From Paracoccaceae bacterium (GTDB lineage: Bacteria > Pseudomonadota > Alphaproteobacteria > Rhodobacterales > Rhodobacteraceae), in NCBI GenBank assembly GCA_033344815.1, contig JAWPMR010000001.1, positions 482,136 to 546,135 of the forward strand: a DNA stretch of 64,000 nucleotides, read 5' to 3'. Below the pieces are notes generated by a model, which worked only from the letters and a program-made list of their open reading frames with translations, had not been told where the DNA came from and did not search any database. Both the position numbers and the translations under genes were made by a program. This document shows positions 7,372 to 16,267 of the stretch, in pieces (position 1 is the first letter of the stretch; every line of letters begins with the position of its first letter).

Positions 7372-9648
7372 ATGAAACACGCTTTTGAATTCTTTTTTGT
7401 GCTGCTTACTGCGTGTTTCATCACCTCTGCAGCGCAGGCACAGGTCGCTTTGCCGGGATCAGGGGGGAGTGAAACAGAAGCTGCGGCAGACCCGGAACTC
7501 GACAGCCCTGCCGCCGTGCGCGAGATGGTTGCCACCATGTCAGACGATCAGGTGCGGCAAATGCTGCTGGATCGCCTTGATGCTGTGGCCGCGGCAGAAG
7601 CCGAAGTCAGCAGTGCACAGCCAACGTTTTCGGACATCTTGAGTGACACATGGGAAGCGTTTTACCGGCCCAATCTCGAAGTTCTCCAAGTCGTGCCCAC
7701 ATTGTTGGCCAAGCAAGTCGAAGCGTTTTCGAATTTCCTGAGCACATTTGGGGCGGCAGGCATTCTGACCTTGCTGGGATTGACGGCTGTCGCTCTTGCC
7801 GCCGGGTACGCCGCAGAACGTGGCGTGCTGGCGATTTTCCAACGCCGTCACAGCGATGCCGTCGACCCGGATACCAGCTCGCTTGCGAGCACCCTTGGGT
7901 TTCTGGTGCGCAGGCTTTGGCGCGAAATTCTGGGCCTCGTCGTTTTCTATGTGGTTACGCGGGCAGTCGGGCAACTGCTTTTGACGCCTGAACAAATCGC
8001 AGTCGTCGCACCAGCAGTAAGAAACGTCATTCTCATTCCACGTGTTGCGGCAGCCTTGTTGCGTTTCGCACTGGCACCCAAACAACCAATGTACCGGCTG
8101 GTCAGTGTCGATGACGCATGGGCTGCGTTCTTTTACCGGCACTTCTTTTACCTGTCGCTGCTGATGGGTGTTGGGTTCTTTGTCATGGCTTTCAACATTC
8201 GCTTTGGCGTGCCCTTGTCCGAAACCCGCATTGGTGCATGGTTTGGCTTCGCCTTCCACGTTTATATCATTGCGATTGCCTGGTATGGCAGAGAAGGCCT
8301 CACCAAAATGATGCTTGGCACGGACCCTGATCGCACCGCATTTGATGCGCAGCTCGCCTATGCTTACCCGATCTTTGCTATTGTTGCTTCGGCTATGACG
8401 TGGGCTGCGGCAAACATCGTGGCCGGATATGGCCATTATGGTTTGCTGTCCTCTGCCCCACACCTCAAGACAATGTTCTGGTTGCTGCTGACACCCCTGA
8501 TAGACACCGCAATTCGCGGGTTGGTTCGCCATTTGCAACCGCCGATGATTGGCACCGGCGCCGTGGCGGAGCAGGCACATAAAGCCAACAAACGCAGCCT
8601 GGTCCGCATTGGGCGTGTTGTTGCCCTCGGCGCGATTGCCTTGATCATTGCCGGAACATGGAACATCAACCTGTCCAATGTGGGCGCGACAGATGGGGGC
8701 TCGTCCCTGGCCGGCAACATCGTCGAGTTTATCATTATCGCTGCGGTCGGCTACGTCATCTATGAGCTGACCTCGCTTTGGATCAACCGTCGCCTGACGC
8801 GTGAGAACAGTTCGGCATTGACCTCCGATCAGGAAGCCGGCGAAGGCGGTGGCGCCGGAGGATCGCGTCTGGCGACCGTCCTGCCATTGGTGCTGATGGC
8901 GGCGCAAGCAGCGATTGCGACGATCTTTGTCCTGCTGGCTGTGGGAAGCCTCGGGATCGACATCACGCCGCTGCTGGCCGGTGCTGGTATCCTTGGTCTG
9001 GCCATTGGTTTTGGCGCGCAAAAACTGGTAACCGATATTGTGTCCGGCGTTTTCTTCCTGATCGATGATGCCTTCCGTGTCGGAGAATACGTCGATGTCG
9101 GCGGCACCATGGGGGCGGTGGAAAAGATCTCAATCCGCTCGATGCAACTGCGCCATCACCGCGGAAACGTGCACACGATACCCTATGGCAGCATTGAGAA
9201 GGTCACCAACTTCAGCCGCGACTGGGTGATCATGAAACTGATGTTCACCGTTCCCTTCGATACAGATCCCAATCGGGTCAAGAAAATCTTCAAGAAGATC
9301 GGCGCTGAGATGCTCGAAGATCCCCTGTTCAAGGATGATTTCCTTGAGCCTTTCAAAAGTCAGGGCGTCTTCCAGTTTGACGATGTGGGCATTGTGATGC
9401 GCGGTAAGTTCATGGCCAAACCGGGCACGCAATTCACCATTCGCAAGGAAATCTATAATCGCGTGCGCAACGAATTCAAAGCCAACGGGATCGAATTTGC
9501 GCGCCGCGAAGTGCGCGTTGATATTCCCGGGATGGAAGACATCGAGCATCTGGATGAGACAGGTAAGGCTGCTGTACAGGCCGCAGCCTCCAGCGCGGTG
9601 GATCAACAAATCGCGCACCAGGAAGCTGAAGCGGCCGCCAAGAAATAG
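7372..9648 (+). CDS. Large mechanosensitive channel, MscS superfamily (YbiO/MscM-like)
   Basis: 758 residues with a signal peptide (cut after AAQA), a periplasmic N-terminal part, about nine to ten membrane helices and a C-terminal cytoplasmic vestibule. The pore helix and beta domain are clear: LLAGAGILGLAIGFGAQKL, then DIVSGVFFLIDDAFRVGEYV and NVHTIPYGSIEKVTNFSRDW. E. coli MscS itself has 286 residues; this length matches the YbiO-type channels, which open at moderate membrane tension to release solutes on osmotic downshock. The tail after residue ~735 is Ala/Glu-rich. It stands alone, with 242 bases upstream holding its promoter. Two further, shorter MscS genes lie at 51.1-54.1 kb. Confidence 0.92.
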   Translation: MKHAFEFFFVLLTACFITSAAQAQVALPGSGGSETEAAADPELDSPAAVREMVATMSDDQVRQMLLDRLDAVAAAEAEVSSAQPTFSDILSDTWEAFYRPNLEVLQVVPTLLAKQVEAFSNFLSTFGAAGILTLLGLTAVALAAGYAAERGVLAIFQRRHSDAVDPDTSSLASTLGFLVRRLWREILGLVVFYVVTRAVGQLLLTPEQIAVVAPAVRNVILIPRVAAALLRFALAPKQPMYRLVSVDDAWAAFFYRHFFYLSLLMGVGFFVMAFNIRFGVPLSETRIGAWFGFAFHVYIIAIAWYGREGLTKMMLGTDPDRTAFDAQLAYAYPIFAIVASAMTWAAANIVAGYGHYGLLSSAPHLKTMFWLLLTPLIDTAIRGLVRHLQPPMIGTGAVAEQAHKANKRSLVRIGRVVALGAIALIIAGTWNINLSNVGATDGGSSLAGNIVEFIIIAAVGYVIYELTSLWINRRLTRENSSALTSDQEAGEGGGAGGSRLATVLPLVLMAAQAAIATIFVLLAVGSLGIDITPLLAGAGILGLAIGFGAQKLVTDIVSGVFFLIDDAFRVGEYVDVGGTMGAVEKISIRSMQLRHHRGNVHTIPYGSIEKVTNFSRDWVIMKLMFTVPFDTDPNRVKKIFKKIGAEMLEDPLFKDDFLEPFKSQGVFQFDDVGIVMRGKFMAKPGTQFTIRKEIYNRVRNEFKANGIEFARREVRVDIPGMEDIEHLDETGKAAVQAAASSAVDQQIAHQEAEAAAKK

Positions 9649-9654
9649 CGCAAT

Positions 9655-9679
9655 GCCGCGCGGTTACCCGCTGCGCGGC
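9655..9679. terminator. GC-rich hairpin between convergent genes
   Basis: Inverted repeat GCCGCGC...GCGCGGC lies seven bases after the MscS stop and seven before the end of the convergent phospholipase D gene. No T-run follows on either side, so it is at best a weak bidirectional terminator. Confidence 0.35.
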
Positions 9680-9685
9680 CTGTGC

Positions 9686-11230
9686 CTAAAGCTGTTTACC
9701 GATGGGCAAGACACCAAACAAGCGCGCCATAAACATCCGCCACGCAGATGAAACCGGTTCGGAGAGATACAGCACACGCTGGCCGTTTTCTTCCGTCCCA
9801 AGCCAGTTGATCGTGCCTTTTTCGTCCAGGGACAATTCGTAGGCCGCCAGCGGCAGGTTTTTCTCAAAAGCGTCCACAACGCGCTGCGCCAGAGCTGGCG
9901 CTTCGATGAGCACGCCCATTTCGGTGTTGATGTTGATGGATCGCGGATCCCAGTTTACTGACCCCACAAAGACATACCGGCGATCGATAATGAAAGCCTT
10001 GGTATGCAGTCCGGATTGGGACAATCCCAGTTTCAGGCGCTCGCGATCCGAACGCGTGCGATCTGATCGCAGTTCCCACAATTCGACTCCGGACGCCAAC
10101 AGCGGCCTGCGAGACCGGGCGTAATGACCATACACCGGCAATACGTCGTTGGAATCCACCGAGTTTGTCAGAATTGTCACATCAACCCCCCGCGCCTCCA
10201 GATCGGCCAACGCTGTTTCGCCCTGAGTCCGCGGTACGAAATAGGCAGAGGCGACATAGATGCTTTTTTCAGCACCTTGCATGTAGGGACGCATCATGTC
10301 CCTGATAATGGGCAAGCCTTGCGTGTCACCGGATATCTTCTCAGGCGGATCAGACATGAGCCTGTAGGCCGCCCAGTTCAGTTTCAGGGTGCTGCGTCGC
10401 AGGGATTGATTGAACTCATGATCAAGTGCCGCGCCATATTCGGTCTTGCTGGCTTTTTCTGCCAGATCGGCCAGCACCACACGCGCATAGTCGGGCGTGA
10501 GTTCGGTGTCGCGCGACCGCACAACCACCTCTGCGGGAACCGCATAGGGGCTGTTCCAATAGGCGTCAAAGTCATTGGAAACATCTGTCGCCACCGGTCC
10601 CACACCAAGCACATCGAGATCATCGTAATTGCTGCGTTCGTTGGCTGCGAAATACTCCGCCCCGATGTTGCGCCCGCCGACAATTGTGACCGCGTTGTCA
10701 AAGGTCATGGACTTGTTATGCATCCGGTGGTTGATGCGGTTGAAATCCAGCACCGCATTCAACGCCTTGCCACGTTCGCGCCAGAATGGATTGAACAGCC
10801 TGATTTGGACGTTCGGATGGTCGTTCAACGAGGCCGTCATCGCATCGTAGCCGGATGTATCCATGTCATCGATGAGCAATCGAACACGTACGCCCCGATC
10901 CGCAGCTTTCAAAAGTTCGGATGCAAAAAGATGTCCCGCCACATCATCATGCACCAGATAATACTGGGCATCTATGGATCTTTCGGCACGTCTGGACAGA
11001 CCAATGCGTGCACCAAGGGCCTCGGGACCGTCCGACAAAAGGTAAAACCCGGATCGCCCGTCGCGTGGATCCCCCAAATCGCGGGCCTTTTGCGCCAGAA
11101 ATGTCGACTCTGTTTTTGTGATCGCCTTGCTTGGGGTGCGCGCATAATCCTTTGGTATCGGCGTACAGGCGCCCAGGCCAAGACTTAAAGTCAATAGTGC
11201 TATTCCTATGACGGACTGTCGTTTTCTCAT
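9686..11230 (-). CDS. Phospholipase D-family lipoprotein (cardiolipin synthase-like)
   Basis: 514 residues from ATG 11230; a 10-codon upstream extension is open but lacks support. The N-terminus is a lipoprotein signal with lipobox LGAC (Cys 22), so the protein is probably anchored in the periplasm. It has two HKD motifs: HNKSMTFD near residue 171, followed by GGRNIG, and HTKAFIID near 420, followed by GSVNWDPRS. The two-HKD layout makes one active site for phosphatidyl transfer or hydrolysis. Related proteins are called ClsC/YmdC-like or PLD family. It is the third phospholipid-acting gene within 7 kb. Transferase versus hydrolase activity is not decided by sequence. Confidence 0.85.
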   Translation of the reverse strand: MRKRQSVIGIALLTLSLGLGACTPIPKDYARTPSKAITKTESTFLAQKARDLGDPRDGRSGFYLLSDGPEALGARIGLSRRAERSIDAQYYLVHDDVAGHLFASELLKAADRGVRVRLLIDDMDTSGYDAMTASLNDHPNVQIRLFNPFWRERGKALNAVLDFNRINHRMHNKSMTFDNAVTIVGGRNIGAEYFAANERSNYDDLDVLGVGPVATDVSNDFDAYWNSPYAVPAEVVVRSRDTELTPDYARVVLADLAEKASKTEYGAALDHEFNQSLRRSTLKLNWAAYRLMSDPPEKISGDTQGLPIIRDMMRPYMQGAEKSIYVASAYFVPRTQGETALADLEARGVDVTILTNSVDSNDVLPVYGHYARSRRPLLASGVELWELRSDRTRSDRERLKLGLSQSGLHTKAFIIDRRYVFVGSVNWDPRSININTEMGVLIEAPALAQRVVDAFEKNLPLAAYELSLDEKGTINWLGTEENGQRVLYLSEPVSSAWRMFMARLFGVLPIGKQL

Positions 11231-11357
11231 CCGGTCGCTCTCTTGTGGGGTATTCCGCACAAAACCAAACCTAGCCTTGCCAGGCTGGTGAATGGCTTAT
11301 GCGTGCAGTCTGATCTGGCAGCGCTTGGATTGTGGTACAGGGCTTTTTGCAGAGGCA

Positions 11358-12254
11358 CTATTGAACGGGGCTCCAGTCCGCCGTTGGATCATAGGCCGTC
11401 ATTTCCGCAGCAAGGTCCAACGTATCCTCCCCCAGAACAGCCTCCAGCACGACCCCATTTTCGGAGACCATAAAGCTGTGGATACCCGTTTCACCATAGA
11501 TCGCCGGGACCGCCAGCAAGGCATGTCCCCCAAGCATGTTGCCATTGATCTGATATTCCATCGCCCCGCCCGGTGCTGCATCCGATTGCGACGTCAGAAT
11601 GCGAAAGTAGTAACCGGCGTAAGGTTCAGGCGCGTGGTCCGTTTCGCCATCGCTGAACCCCTCAGCCGACGCTCGCGCAAACAGCTCCCCAAACAGAGCG
11701 TCCGGCCCGGGCCAAAACAATCCGTCACGCATTTCAGGCGAGCTGGAAATGATCGTGCTGGCAAATTCCATTACACCGTCACCATCGCGATCCTGGGAAC
11801 GAAACAATGCTTGAACATCGACATAGGCGCGCAACAATTCCACCACGTCCAGCTCATTCAGGCCAATCTCTCTGGCCTCGACTTCTGCGCGGCCGGTTTC
11901 GATGTCGAAGGCCCAGGTGTCCCCGGTCCTGGCCACGGGAATTGGGAACGGCCAGCCGTCCACTCCAAGTGCGATGAGCACCGCGCCGTCCTCTTGCGGC
12001 ACAAGGCGATACCCCTCGCGATACAGCTCCAGCAATGCTTGACGATTGGCGGCGTCTTCCGCCGGGTCGCCGTCCGACAGAAAGTCGCGCGACGCCTCAC
12101 CGAACACTTTCAGCGCTGCTCCGTCCCCCTCTTTCAGTGCTGTCATCATGGTTTCCAGCGCTTCCTGAGGAGTGGCAAATTGCATTGGTTCCGCGCTCAG
12201 ACCGGTGGCAAGGCAACACGTCAAAACGAATGATTTGAAGGAAAATTTTTGCAT
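11358..12254 (-). CDS. DUF2950 family secreted protein
   Basis: 298 residues. N-terminal Sec signal peptide ends near GLSAEP. The body has the DUF2950 pattern: an opening QFATPQEALETMMTALKEGD, a central DRDGDGVMEFA, then PYAGYYFRILTSQ and a late GVVLEAVLG. Function of the family is unknown. It starts three bases after the DUF3300 gene stops, the usual pairing of these two families, so they form one operon and probably act together at the cell envelope. DRDGDGVMEFA resembles a calcium loop, but the family role does not confirm this. Confidence 0.88.
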   Translation of the reverse strand: MQKFSFKSFVLTCCLATGLSAEPMQFATPQEALETMMTALKEGDGAALKVFGEASRDFLSDGDPAEDAANRQALLELYREGYRLVPQEDGAVLIALGVDGWPFPIPVARTGDTWAFDIETGRAEVEAREIGLNELDVVELLRAYVDVQALFRSQDRDGDGVMEFASTIISSSPEMRDGLFWPGPDALFGELFARASAEGFSDGETDHAPEPYAGYYFRILTSQSDAAPGGAMEYQINGNMLGGHALLAVPAIYGETGIHSFMVSENGVVLEAVLGEDTLDLAAEMTAYDPTADWSPVQ

Positions 12255-12257
12255 GTC

Positions 12258-13568
12258 CTACCTCCGCCCTTTGATTTTACGCGCCCCGGCGCCGCCGCGT
12301 TTGGACCCGGCCCTTGCTCTCGGCGCTGCGGCGCGCTTATGCGTGGCTTTGGGTTTCTTATGTGCGATCTTCTTGGGTGCGGTTGCCTTGCGCACCGGCG
12401 ATTTCTTGACGGCAGGTTTTTTTATCGCAGGTTTGGCTTTCGCAGTTCGGTTTGCAGCCTTGGCCACGCCTTGCTTCTTGGGCAATGTCTTTTTGACTGC
12501 AGCGGCAGACGCGGCACCGCCGGGGAGCGAGATATCTGCTGCACCGGATTTTGAGGATAGCTTATTGCGCAAATCATCCGACCGGGTCTGCGGTTTATTG
12601 ATGGGCAATTTGGTTTTGCCGGCCTCGTCCCGCTTGTTCGAAATCTTGTTACGTGCTTCGTTCTTGCGATTGTCATCCGCTTTCCAACCCCCGTCAGGCC
12701 GGCGGTCCGGGCGATTGCCCAGATCAACAGAATTCCCGATATTTACGTTTCCATCCACATCAATGTCGATGTCGGGTCGCGGATAAATCGGCCCGCCACC
12801 CCATCCACCGCAATTGCGACACCCCCAATAGTTGTTCCAGTCATCGTCATCATCGAAAATGGCATCAATCAGAGCGAATGTGCCAAAGGCAATCGCGCCC
12901 GTCACAATGGCGTCGCCGACCACATTGCTGTTGTTTTGTGCATAGACGACCTGCGGGTCATATTGCGGGACATAAACCACCTCAGGCGATGCCGGTTGGA
13001 TAATCACTTCTTCCTCTTCGGTGACTTCCACTGTCTGTTCTTCACCGCTGATCAGTGCGCCGCTGTTGATGGCTTGGGTTCGCATGGTTTGTATCGCCAC
13101 CATTACGTCGTCTGATTGCGCCAGCATTGCGTCCCCGACGGTTTCCGTCCACTCAATATGCGTGGCCATATCGGCGAGCACATCCGGAAAGGCTTTGGCG
13201 AGCACAGCAACACTCTCGTCCCATTCCTCCGCATCGACGGCCGCCTCAATCACCTCCGGCTCAGCACCCTCGTTCGTCGCCAGCAACCGATCCCCTTTGA
13301 CAACCTGCAAGGGGTTTGTGGCTGCGACTAGAATTTGAATAAGCAAGGTATCAGGATAGAGCGCAACAGGAGCCACAAGGTTTTCCAGTTCGGCCTGCGT
13401 CAACAGGTTCGCTTCATCACCGTCAACGTCCGAGGCGGCCTCGGTTGTCTCCGTGGCATCCGTCGTTTGCGCACTCAAAACAGCGGGCGTTGCCGCCAAA
13501 AGTGTTACCATAAAAAGCACGCCAGCGGTCTTCACGCCGTGCTCCCATTTCCACGCAATTTCATGCAC
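12258..13568 (-). CDS. DUF3300 family secreted protein with histone H1-like basic tail
   Basis: 436 residues. A first hydrophobic segment (GVLFMVTLLAATPAVLSAQ) is a signal peptide. Residues ~55-240 are the DUF3300 domain (LVAPVALYPDTLLIQILVA, VVYVPQYDPQVVY). An acidic DDDDD patch and a Gly/Trp/Cys stretch (GCRNCGGWGGG) follow. From about residue 355 the protein is a long Lys/Ala/Pro-rich tail with repeats such as KKPAVKKSPVRKA and HKKPKATHKRAA. Paired with DUF2950 downstream. The tail looks like histone H1 but sits on an exported protein, so binding to anionic envelope polymers or extracellular DNA is more likely than a chromosomal role. Confidence 0.85.
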   Translation of the reverse strand: MHEIAWKWEHGVKTAGVLFMVTLLAATPAVLSAQTTDATETTEAASDVDGDEANLLTQAELENLVAPVALYPDTLLIQILVAATNPLQVVKGDRLLATNEGAEPEVIEAAVDAEEWDESVAVLAKAFPDVLADMATHIEWTETVGDAMLAQSDDVMVAIQTMRTQAINSGALISGEEQTVEVTEEEEVIIQPASPEVVYVPQYDPQVVYAQNNSNVVGDAIVTGAIAFGTFALIDAIFDDDDDWNNYWGCRNCGGWGGGPIYPRPDIDIDVDGNVNIGNSVDLGNRPDRRPDGGWKADDNRKNEARNKISNKRDEAGKTKLPINKPQTRSDDLRNKLSSKSGAADISLPGGAASAAAVKKTLPKKQGVAKAANRTAKAKPAIKKPAVKKSPVRKATAPKKIAHKKPKATHKRAAAPRARAGSKRGGAGARKIKGRR

Positions 13569-13796
13569 AGACTATCCCCCATTTTTTTTGACCTGAGTGG
13601 ATGGAAGTCACCCCGAGAGTATTAGTCGGGCCCACACCGCAATCAGTCACTGACTGCCAATCAAACGCAGTGTTGCAAGAAAAGCAATTGTAAGTTGAGC
13701 ACCGCTCGCCTCATCGCCGATCGGACGGGCCAAAAAATTGGAACCATTGCCGCGATGAAAACGGTTCGACAGAAAAACAGTGCTTCAACACGACTC

Positions 13797-14537
13797 TCAG
13801 TCACAGGTGCTGAGGAGATAAGTGTCCATGATCCAGCCGTGCTGTTCTCTGGCATTTTGACGTTTTTCCACGATACGTGCTCCGACTTCAGACAGCGGCC
13901 CGTGATCCAGAATTTCCTCGGGCATTCCCAGATAAGCGCCCCACCAGATTTTGAGATCATTCTGTGGAAGTGTTTGAAACGCGGCCTCGCCATCCAACAT
14001 GACCACAACCCGTGTTGCGCCTGTCGGCCAACCATGATCGCGCAGCTGCCGCCCGGTTGTGATAACAACCGGCCCGTTGACGGTATTCAACGGTATTGCA
14101 TGTGCCGCTGTCAGGGCCTGAATGGCCGTCACGCCGGGGACGACCCTGATGTCAGGCTGGGGTTTCAAACGTCGGGCAATCCGCATTGTGCTGTCATAAA
14201 GCGATGGATCGCCCCAGACCAGAAGAGCAACCGGCCCCGTTCGGGGGGCGTCGCCGAGGGCGGCCTGCCAGCGTTGTGCAATTGCTTCATGCCAGCGTTC
14301 CACCCGTTCAAGGTAGGGCAGTTCCGGGTTACGGACCGGGTATTCAAAAGGGATAATCTCGGCCTTGGATCCGCTGACGGCAATAATCCGGTGGCGCAAT
14401 TCAGCAAGATCATCTTTGCCCGGCCCCTTATGGGGCACCAGAATAACTGCGGCATCACGAATTGCGGCCATGCCCTGCCCGGTCACATGATCCGGTGATC
14501 CGGTGCCGATCCCCACCAGCCAAAGCGTTTCGATCAA
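13797..14537 (-). CDS. cobF: Precorrin-6A synthase (deacetylating)
   Basis: 246 residues. The tetrapyrrole methylase fold is clear: LWLVGIGTGSPDHVTGQGM at the start, LVWGDPSLYD in the middle and VVPGVTAIQAL. This glycine/acid pattern with a ~245-residue length is CobF, which methylates C-1 of precorrin-5 and releases acetate in the aerobic cobalamin pathway. It lies downstream of cbiM, after a terminator-like hairpin, away from the main cob blocks. Expression probably depends on readthrough from the B12-riboswitch-controlled cbiM transcript or on a promoter of its own. It completes the set of ring methyltransferases found in this window. Confidence 0.88.
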   Translation of the reverse strand: MIETLWLVGIGTGSPDHVTGQGMAAIRDAAVILVPHKGPGKDDLAELRHRIIAVSGSKAEIIPFEYPVRNPELPYLERVERWHEAIAQRWQAALGDAPRTGPVALLVWGDPSLYDSTMRIARRLKPQPDIRVVPGVTAIQALTAAHAIPLNTVNGPVVITTGRQLRDHGWPTGATRVVVMLDGEAAFQTLPQNDLKIWWGAYLGMPEEILDHGPLSEVGARIVEKRQNAREQHGWIMDTYLLSTCD

Positions 14538-14551
14538 AGGTAAAACCTCAC

Positions 14552-14584
14552 AAAAAATCCCGGACCCCGCTCAGGGATCCGGGA
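14552..14584 (-). terminator. Rho-independent terminator after cbiM
   Basis: Stem of TCCCGGA (14558-14564) with TCCGGGA (14578-14584), extended by CCC/GGG with one bulge, followed in reverse-strand direction by six T (A at 14552-14557). It lies 17 bases past the cbiM stop and 15 before the cobF start. Confidence 0.75.
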
Positions 14585-14600
14585 CAGGATTTTCAAGCGC

Positions 14601-15278
14601 TCAAGAAGCGTTATACAGGCGCTGTGTGAACAGGTCGGCTAGCTTGCCAGACCGCGCAGCCTTGGCAGCGGCCAGCACAGCGAGGTCTGCGATTGGCTCA
14701 ATCAGGACCACCAGCATATAGGCGGCACCGAAGGTCAGGACCGATTGGAACGTATCGGCACCGACACCCTGACCGTAAAACGCCCAGAATGCGACCCAAG
14801 CGACAACACCGCCCTGATACATCGCAGACAGCTTGAACACATCCGCATAGGCCAGATCGACGTAAGCCTTGTCTTCGGGAATGAAGCGGTTCGCCAGCGC
14901 GCTGATCGCAAAAAGCGGCACCAGCAAAGTGGTCACGTTCACAAAGAACATCGGTAGGTCGCTTGGCGCGAAAAACGCGCCTTGAATCAACAATCCAAGC
15001 GCCAGGCCAAGAGCTGCTGGAGCCGCGCCCATCAACAGGAACAAGGTCGTGCCCAGAATGAAATGAACTTCAGAGATGCCAACGGCAAAATGCGGCATGA
15101 CTTCGAAGAATATAAACGTCCCGATCATTGCGAGCACTGTGCGCAGACCAAATGACACGAAGCTGTGCCCTTTCAGATCGTCGATCGCCAGCTTGGCGGT
15201 GTATCCGGCGGCACCTGCTGCTGTTGCGTAGGCAAAGACCATCTTGGCTCCGTCGACCACGCCCGGTTCGATATGCAT
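14601..15278 (-). CDS. cbiM: Solitary CbiM-type cobalt ECF permease
   Basis: 225 residues, six to seven hydrophobic helices. The N-terminus MHIEPGVVDG keeps the Met1-His2 pair that CbiM uses to coordinate Co(II). Conserved His/Glu lie in the helices (FFEVMPHFAVGISEVHFILG). It follows a cobalamin riboswitch at 15341-15495 and a good ribosome site (AGAAAGGAAA). No cbiN, cbiQ or cbiO gene is near, so either the energising parts are encoded elsewhere or the protein works alone. Role: cobalt uptake feeding the CobN chelatase. A separate name may be used for the Rhodobacterales subgroup; the family call is firm. Confidence 0.82.
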   Translation of the reverse strand: MHIEPGVVDGAKMVFAYATAAGAAGYTAKLAIDDLKGHSFVSFGLRTVLAMIGTFIFFEVMPHFAVGISEVHFILGTTLFLLMGAAPAALGLALGLLIQGAFFAPSDLPMFFVNVTTLLVPLFAISALANRFIPEDKAYVDLAYADVFKLSAMYQGGVVAWVAFWAFYGQGVGADTFQSVLTFGAAYMLVVLIEPIADLAVLAAAKAARSGKLADLFTQRLYNAS

Positions 15279-15340
15279 GTTGTTTTCCTTTCTGTGCTGC
15301 CCCTCCGGCAGCGAATGATCCGTGACCTCACGGGGTTATG

Positions 15341-15495
15341 GTTCTACGGCAGGTCTCCTGACTTGCGGGTCATAGCGCTTGGGTCCTTCCCAGCCTTTCG
15401 GCCAGTGGGTCTTGCCGTTGCGCTCGCCGCTTACAGTTGCGGGGGCAGTCTGAGCCTCTCACTCAGTTCCCTTTTCAGCTACAGAATGTAGCACC
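15341..15495 (-). promoter_or_regulatory. Cobalamin (AdoCbl) riboswitch upstream of cbiM
   Basis: In reverse-strand direction the RNA opens with GGTGCTAC (15488-15495), which pairs with GTAGAACC (15341-15348) as P1. Between them are CTGAAAAGGGAA, the core ACTGCCCCCGCAACTG, GGGAAGG and the B12 box AGTCAGGAGACCTGCC. These are the conserved elements in the right order. A short CCGTGA/TCACGG hairpin follows toward the cbiM start. High cobalamin should repress cbiM. Confidence 0.95.
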
Positions 15496-15547
15496 GTGTT
15501 TCATTGGTATCCTTGATTGCGACGCGCGAACAAGAAAAAAACGACTT

Positions 15548-16267
15548 TCAAATCCCTGCAAACGGCCCATAAAGGATCAAAGCAGGTTTCTCACCAATTT
15601 GATGGCTCAAATCCTCAGCCAGTCTGCTGATTGTCGTCCGCGTGATCTGTTGTTCGGGCCCGCTGACACTTTCCGCGAGAATCGCAGGTGTATCTCCGGG
15701 CAGCCCCTTTGCGATCAGCGCCTCAACCAGCTTGGGAAAGGTCCGCTTACCCATGAAGACCACAGTCGAGGCCGATGCGTCAGCCAACGCCTCAAGGTTC
15801 AGATCTTCGGGAAGTGCGCCGGTCACATCATGACCCGTCACGAATTGCACCCGGCGCGATGTGAGGCGTCTCGTCAGGGGAATACCAGCCGCCGCTGCCG
15901 CCGCAAAAGCCGACGGCACACCGGGGATGATTTCGTAAGGAATCCCCGCGTCCTGCAGCGCGACCAGTTCTTCTTCGAGGCGGCCAAAAAGCCCGCTGTC
16001 ACCCGATTTAAGTCGCACAACGCGTTGATTGAGCTGGGCGTATTCAACCAGCAAACGGCTGACGTGGCGCTGTTTTGGAGAGGGGCGTCCGGCGCGTTTG
16101 CCGACCCCGACCAGATCCGCGCCGGGTTTTGCATGTGTCAGGATGGGCCCTGAGGAGAGATCATCAAACAGCACCGCATCCGCACGTTTCAAACGGTCCA
16201 CGGCCTTGAGCGTCAGTAATTCGGGGTCCCCGGGGCCGGACCCGACAAAGCTTACGAAACCAGTCAC
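15548..16267 (-). CDS. cobA: Uroporphyrinogen-III C-methyltransferase (SUMT)
   Basis: 239 residues. VSFVGSGPGDPELLTLKA at the N-terminus, LKSGDSGLFGR, and YEIIPGVPSAFAAAAAAGIPLT are the diagnostic SUMT motifs. It adds methyl groups to C-2 and C-7 of uroporphyrinogen III to give precorrin-2, the entry to cobalamin (and siroheme). There is no CysG dehydrogenase/chelatase domain, so it is the stand-alone CobA. Its ATG overlaps the TGA of cobB (ATGA at 16264-16267), so it is the last gene of the cobL-cobE-cobM-cobB-cobA run. Confidence 0.95.
   Translation of the reverse strand: MTGFVSFVGSGPGDPELLTLKAVDRLKRADAVLFDDLSSGPILTHAKPGADLVGVGKRAGRPSPKQRHVSRLLVEYAQLNQRVVRLKSGDSGLFGRLEEELVALQDAGIPYEIIPGVPSAFAAAAAAGIPLTRRLTSRRVQFVTGHDVTGALPEDLNLEALADASASTVVFMGKRTFPKLVEALIAKGLPGDTPAILAESVSGPEQQITRTTISRLAEDLSHQIGEKPALILYGPFAGI

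Noticed and set aside
7540-9021. Minus-strand frame of 493 codons opposite the large MscS gene
   Set aside because: Composition (many Gln, His, Arg, Asn) is that of an antisense shadow; the plus strand codes for an unmistakable channel.
10124-11188. Plus-strand frame of 354 codons opposite the phospholipase D lipoprotein gene
   Set aside because: Shadow frame; both HKD motifs and the lipobox lie on the minus strand.
15165-15491. Plus-strand reading frame of 108 codons
   Set aside because: It lies across the cbiM riboswitch and the start of cbiM; the conserved RNA elements explain the sequence.
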